Below are positions 63,015 through 64,000 of a DNA stretch of 64,000 nucleotides, piece by piece. This DNA comes from JBAXTE01 sp964653595 (lineage in GTDB: Bacteria; Bacteroidota; Bacteroidia; Bacteroidales; WCHB1-69), in contig CAZZHH010000010.1 of NCBI GenBank assembly GCA_964653595.1, positions 13,679-77,678 on the forward strand. Reading direction: 5' to 3'. A program made the translations under genes and the position numbers. The first letter of the stretch is position 1, and each line of letters opens with the position of its first letter. Under the pieces are notes generated by a model, which saw only the letters and a program-made list of their open reading frames with translations, did not search any database and was not told the DNA's origin.

Positions 63015-63603
63015 ATATCAGTATGTTGATCCTGAATATAAATACACCAATAAAGAGGGTGTGTTATATAATTTGGCAAATATTGATAATGACAAAATAC
63101 TATTAGCTTATGAGAGTTTAAAAATATCTAAAAGAGTTGAAGAGTTATTTGAAAATCCTATTAAAATCAAAGACCATAGTTCTTTGCTGAATATACATCA
63201 ATATTTGTTTCAAGATGTTTACGAATGGGCTGGAAAAGAAAGAACTGTAAATATCAGTAAAAATGGGAAACCATTTTTTGAAGGAGAGCGTTTTTCTTTT
63301 GCTTTTCAATATATTGATAATCTTCTTTTAGAATATCGAACTATTAGTAAAATCAATAAAGATGACCTTGCATTTAAGTTAGCCGAAATATTAGATAATA
63401 TAAATTTCTTACACCCATTCAGAGAAGGAAATGGCCGTACACAAAGAGAGTTTCTAAGGTTATTGGCTTTAGAAAAAGATTTAAAATTAAATCTCAATCC
63501 GCCTGACAATATAAGTGTATATGAACGATATATGTATGGTACGATTAATAGTGATGTGAAAGCATTGACAGAATTGATACTTGAACTAATTGAAAAAAAA
63601 TAA
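63004..63603 (+). CDS. Fic domain AMP-transferase toxin
   Basis: 199-residue Fic protein. The active-site signature is complete: His137-Pro-Phe139-Arg-Glu141-Gly-Asn-Gly-Arg145-Thr-Gln-Arg148 (HPFREGNGRTQR), so AMP transfer to target proteins (often DNA gyrase and topoisomerase IV for VbhT/FicT-type toxins) is expected. A beta-hairpin flap (about 83-95, VNISKNGKPFFEGERF) that clamps the target is visible. There is no internal inhibitory helix at either end; inhibition depends on the separate antitoxin, which makes it class I. The operon lies between two 180-bp direct repeats, which suggests gain as a unit. Confidence 0.93.
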   Translation: MENKYQYVDPEYKYTNKEGVLYNLANIDNDKILLAYESLKISKRVEELFENPIKIKDHSSLLNIHQYLFQDVYEWAGKERTVNISKNGKPFFEGERFSFAFQYIDNLLLEYRTISKINKDDLAFKLAEILDNINFLHPFREGNGRTQREFLRLLALEKDLKLNLNPPDNISVYERYMYGTINSDVKALTELILELIEKK

Positions 63604-63775
63604 GATCGAAAGCATAACACACGCTAAACCTGATGGCAGTAAGTTGGGATCAGTTCAATTTTCTGAGGGAGAAGAATCTTTGTAAAATGAAAAGAACTTC
63701 TTCATACCCTTAAATTATTTGCGCTCTTGCTTCATCTCTTTAGCTGAAAAAATAATAATTTCATAAATTCAAGTG
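63604..63775. other. Spacer between fic and repeat copy 2
   Basis: About 170 bp without gene, terminator or recognised repeat. The sequence is mixed and becomes AT-rich towards the repeat. Confidence 0.6.
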
Positions 63776-63954
63776 TTAAACCCAAATTAATCAATAGGGG
63801 ATTTGAAAAAATCGAACTACTTGATTTAGTTGGGCATGTCCTCGCCTTCAAGCGGGGTTTAATCCCGATTTAATGTTTGTTTGATTCGTATCAACGAATT
63901 GATTTAGAAACATTAAATCGTTTCAGCGATTGTATCGCTGATTCTGGGTTAAAT
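63776..63954. repeat. 180-bp structured direct repeat, copy 2
   Basis: Same orientation as copy 1 (61876-62055), roughly 94-95 % identical by eye. The substitutions in the GCCC/GGGC stem (C to T on both arms) leave G-T wobbles, so pairing is kept. The last 38 bases are identical to the repeat at 10165-10202. Confidence 0.9.
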
Positions 63955-64000
63955 GCAACTTGTTATTTTTTGCAAATTTAATGATAAAGTCTTTGTGGCA

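Noticed and set aside
1..64000. tRNA, rRNA, CRISPR arrays, phage or intact insertion sequences
   Set aside because: None was recognised on either strand; there is no regularly spaced repeat array and no transposase or integrase frame. A tRNA scan by program would be more sensitive than reading.

Overview
The window looks like a chromosomal piece of a Bacteroidota (Bacteroidales-like) genome. The evidence is an AT-rich composition, several promoters of the Bacteroidota type (TTG, about 20 bp, TAnnTTTG), several secreted proteins with type IX secretion (T9SS) C-terminal sorting domains, two gingipain-like C25 proteases, and characteristic housekeeping genes (dnaX, leuS, purH, mreBCD, kbl, tyrS, ppa, folE, queD, a class II ribonucleotide reductase). 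No rRNA, tRNA, CRISPR array or intact insertion sequence was seen. Finer taxonomy cannot be settled from this sequence alone.

Layout. 0.1-9 kb: a family 4 glycosyltransferase, two exported M16 zinc peptidases and dnaX. 9.2-15.4 kb is a worn accessory region. It holds the remains of a grasp-with-SPASM (GWS) RiPP cluster (a truncated SPASM maturase and a truncated C39 peptidase, each cut at a dispersed repeat), a secreted lysine-rich protein, two AAA_14/DUF4143 ATPases (the second between 55-bp direct repeats) and an unidentified relic. 15.3-30.8 kb is ordinary: a lipoprotein, TerC, leuS, a LytTR regulator, a flavin oxidoreductase, a DUF3109 protein, a T9SS FG-GAP protein, kbl, ppa, tyrS and a DUF3108 protein. 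A likely free-standing small RNA with its own promoter and terminator lies upstream of kbl. 30.8-35.9 kb is the purH-mreB-(archaemetzincin)-mreC-mreD cell-shape block. 36-47 kb holds an ABC permease, a minus-strand cluster of metallo-hydrolase, queD, folE, sufE and a DUF59 gene (pterin/queuosine and Fe-S metabolism), a large outer-membrane TolB-like protein, a half-size TauE, a PNPOx-like protein and nrdJ.

47-57.5 kb contains a decayed T9SS protein, a small cysteine-rich protein, a REP-like intergenic stretch, a MerR regulator in an operon with a secreted protein, and two tandem C25 proteases with T9SS sorting domains. 57.5-61.6 kb is a richer-GC glycosylation segment: a large GT-C-like membrane protein split by one in-frame TAA, and a GT9 glycosyltransferase overlapping its end. 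61.6-64 kb is repeat-rich. A VbhA-like antitoxin/Fic toxin pair with its own promoter lies between two roughly 180-bp, about 94-95 % identical direct repeats that can fold into several hairpins. The 3' end of this same repeat is what truncates the RiPP maturase at 10.2 kb.

The most interesting items are the small RNA, the Fic module in its repeat frame, the repeat-bounded GWS remnant, the exported archaemetzincin inside the mre block, the nonsense codon in the GT-C gene and the repeat-flanked DUF4143 ATPase. All family names come from motif reading by eye; no database search was run.
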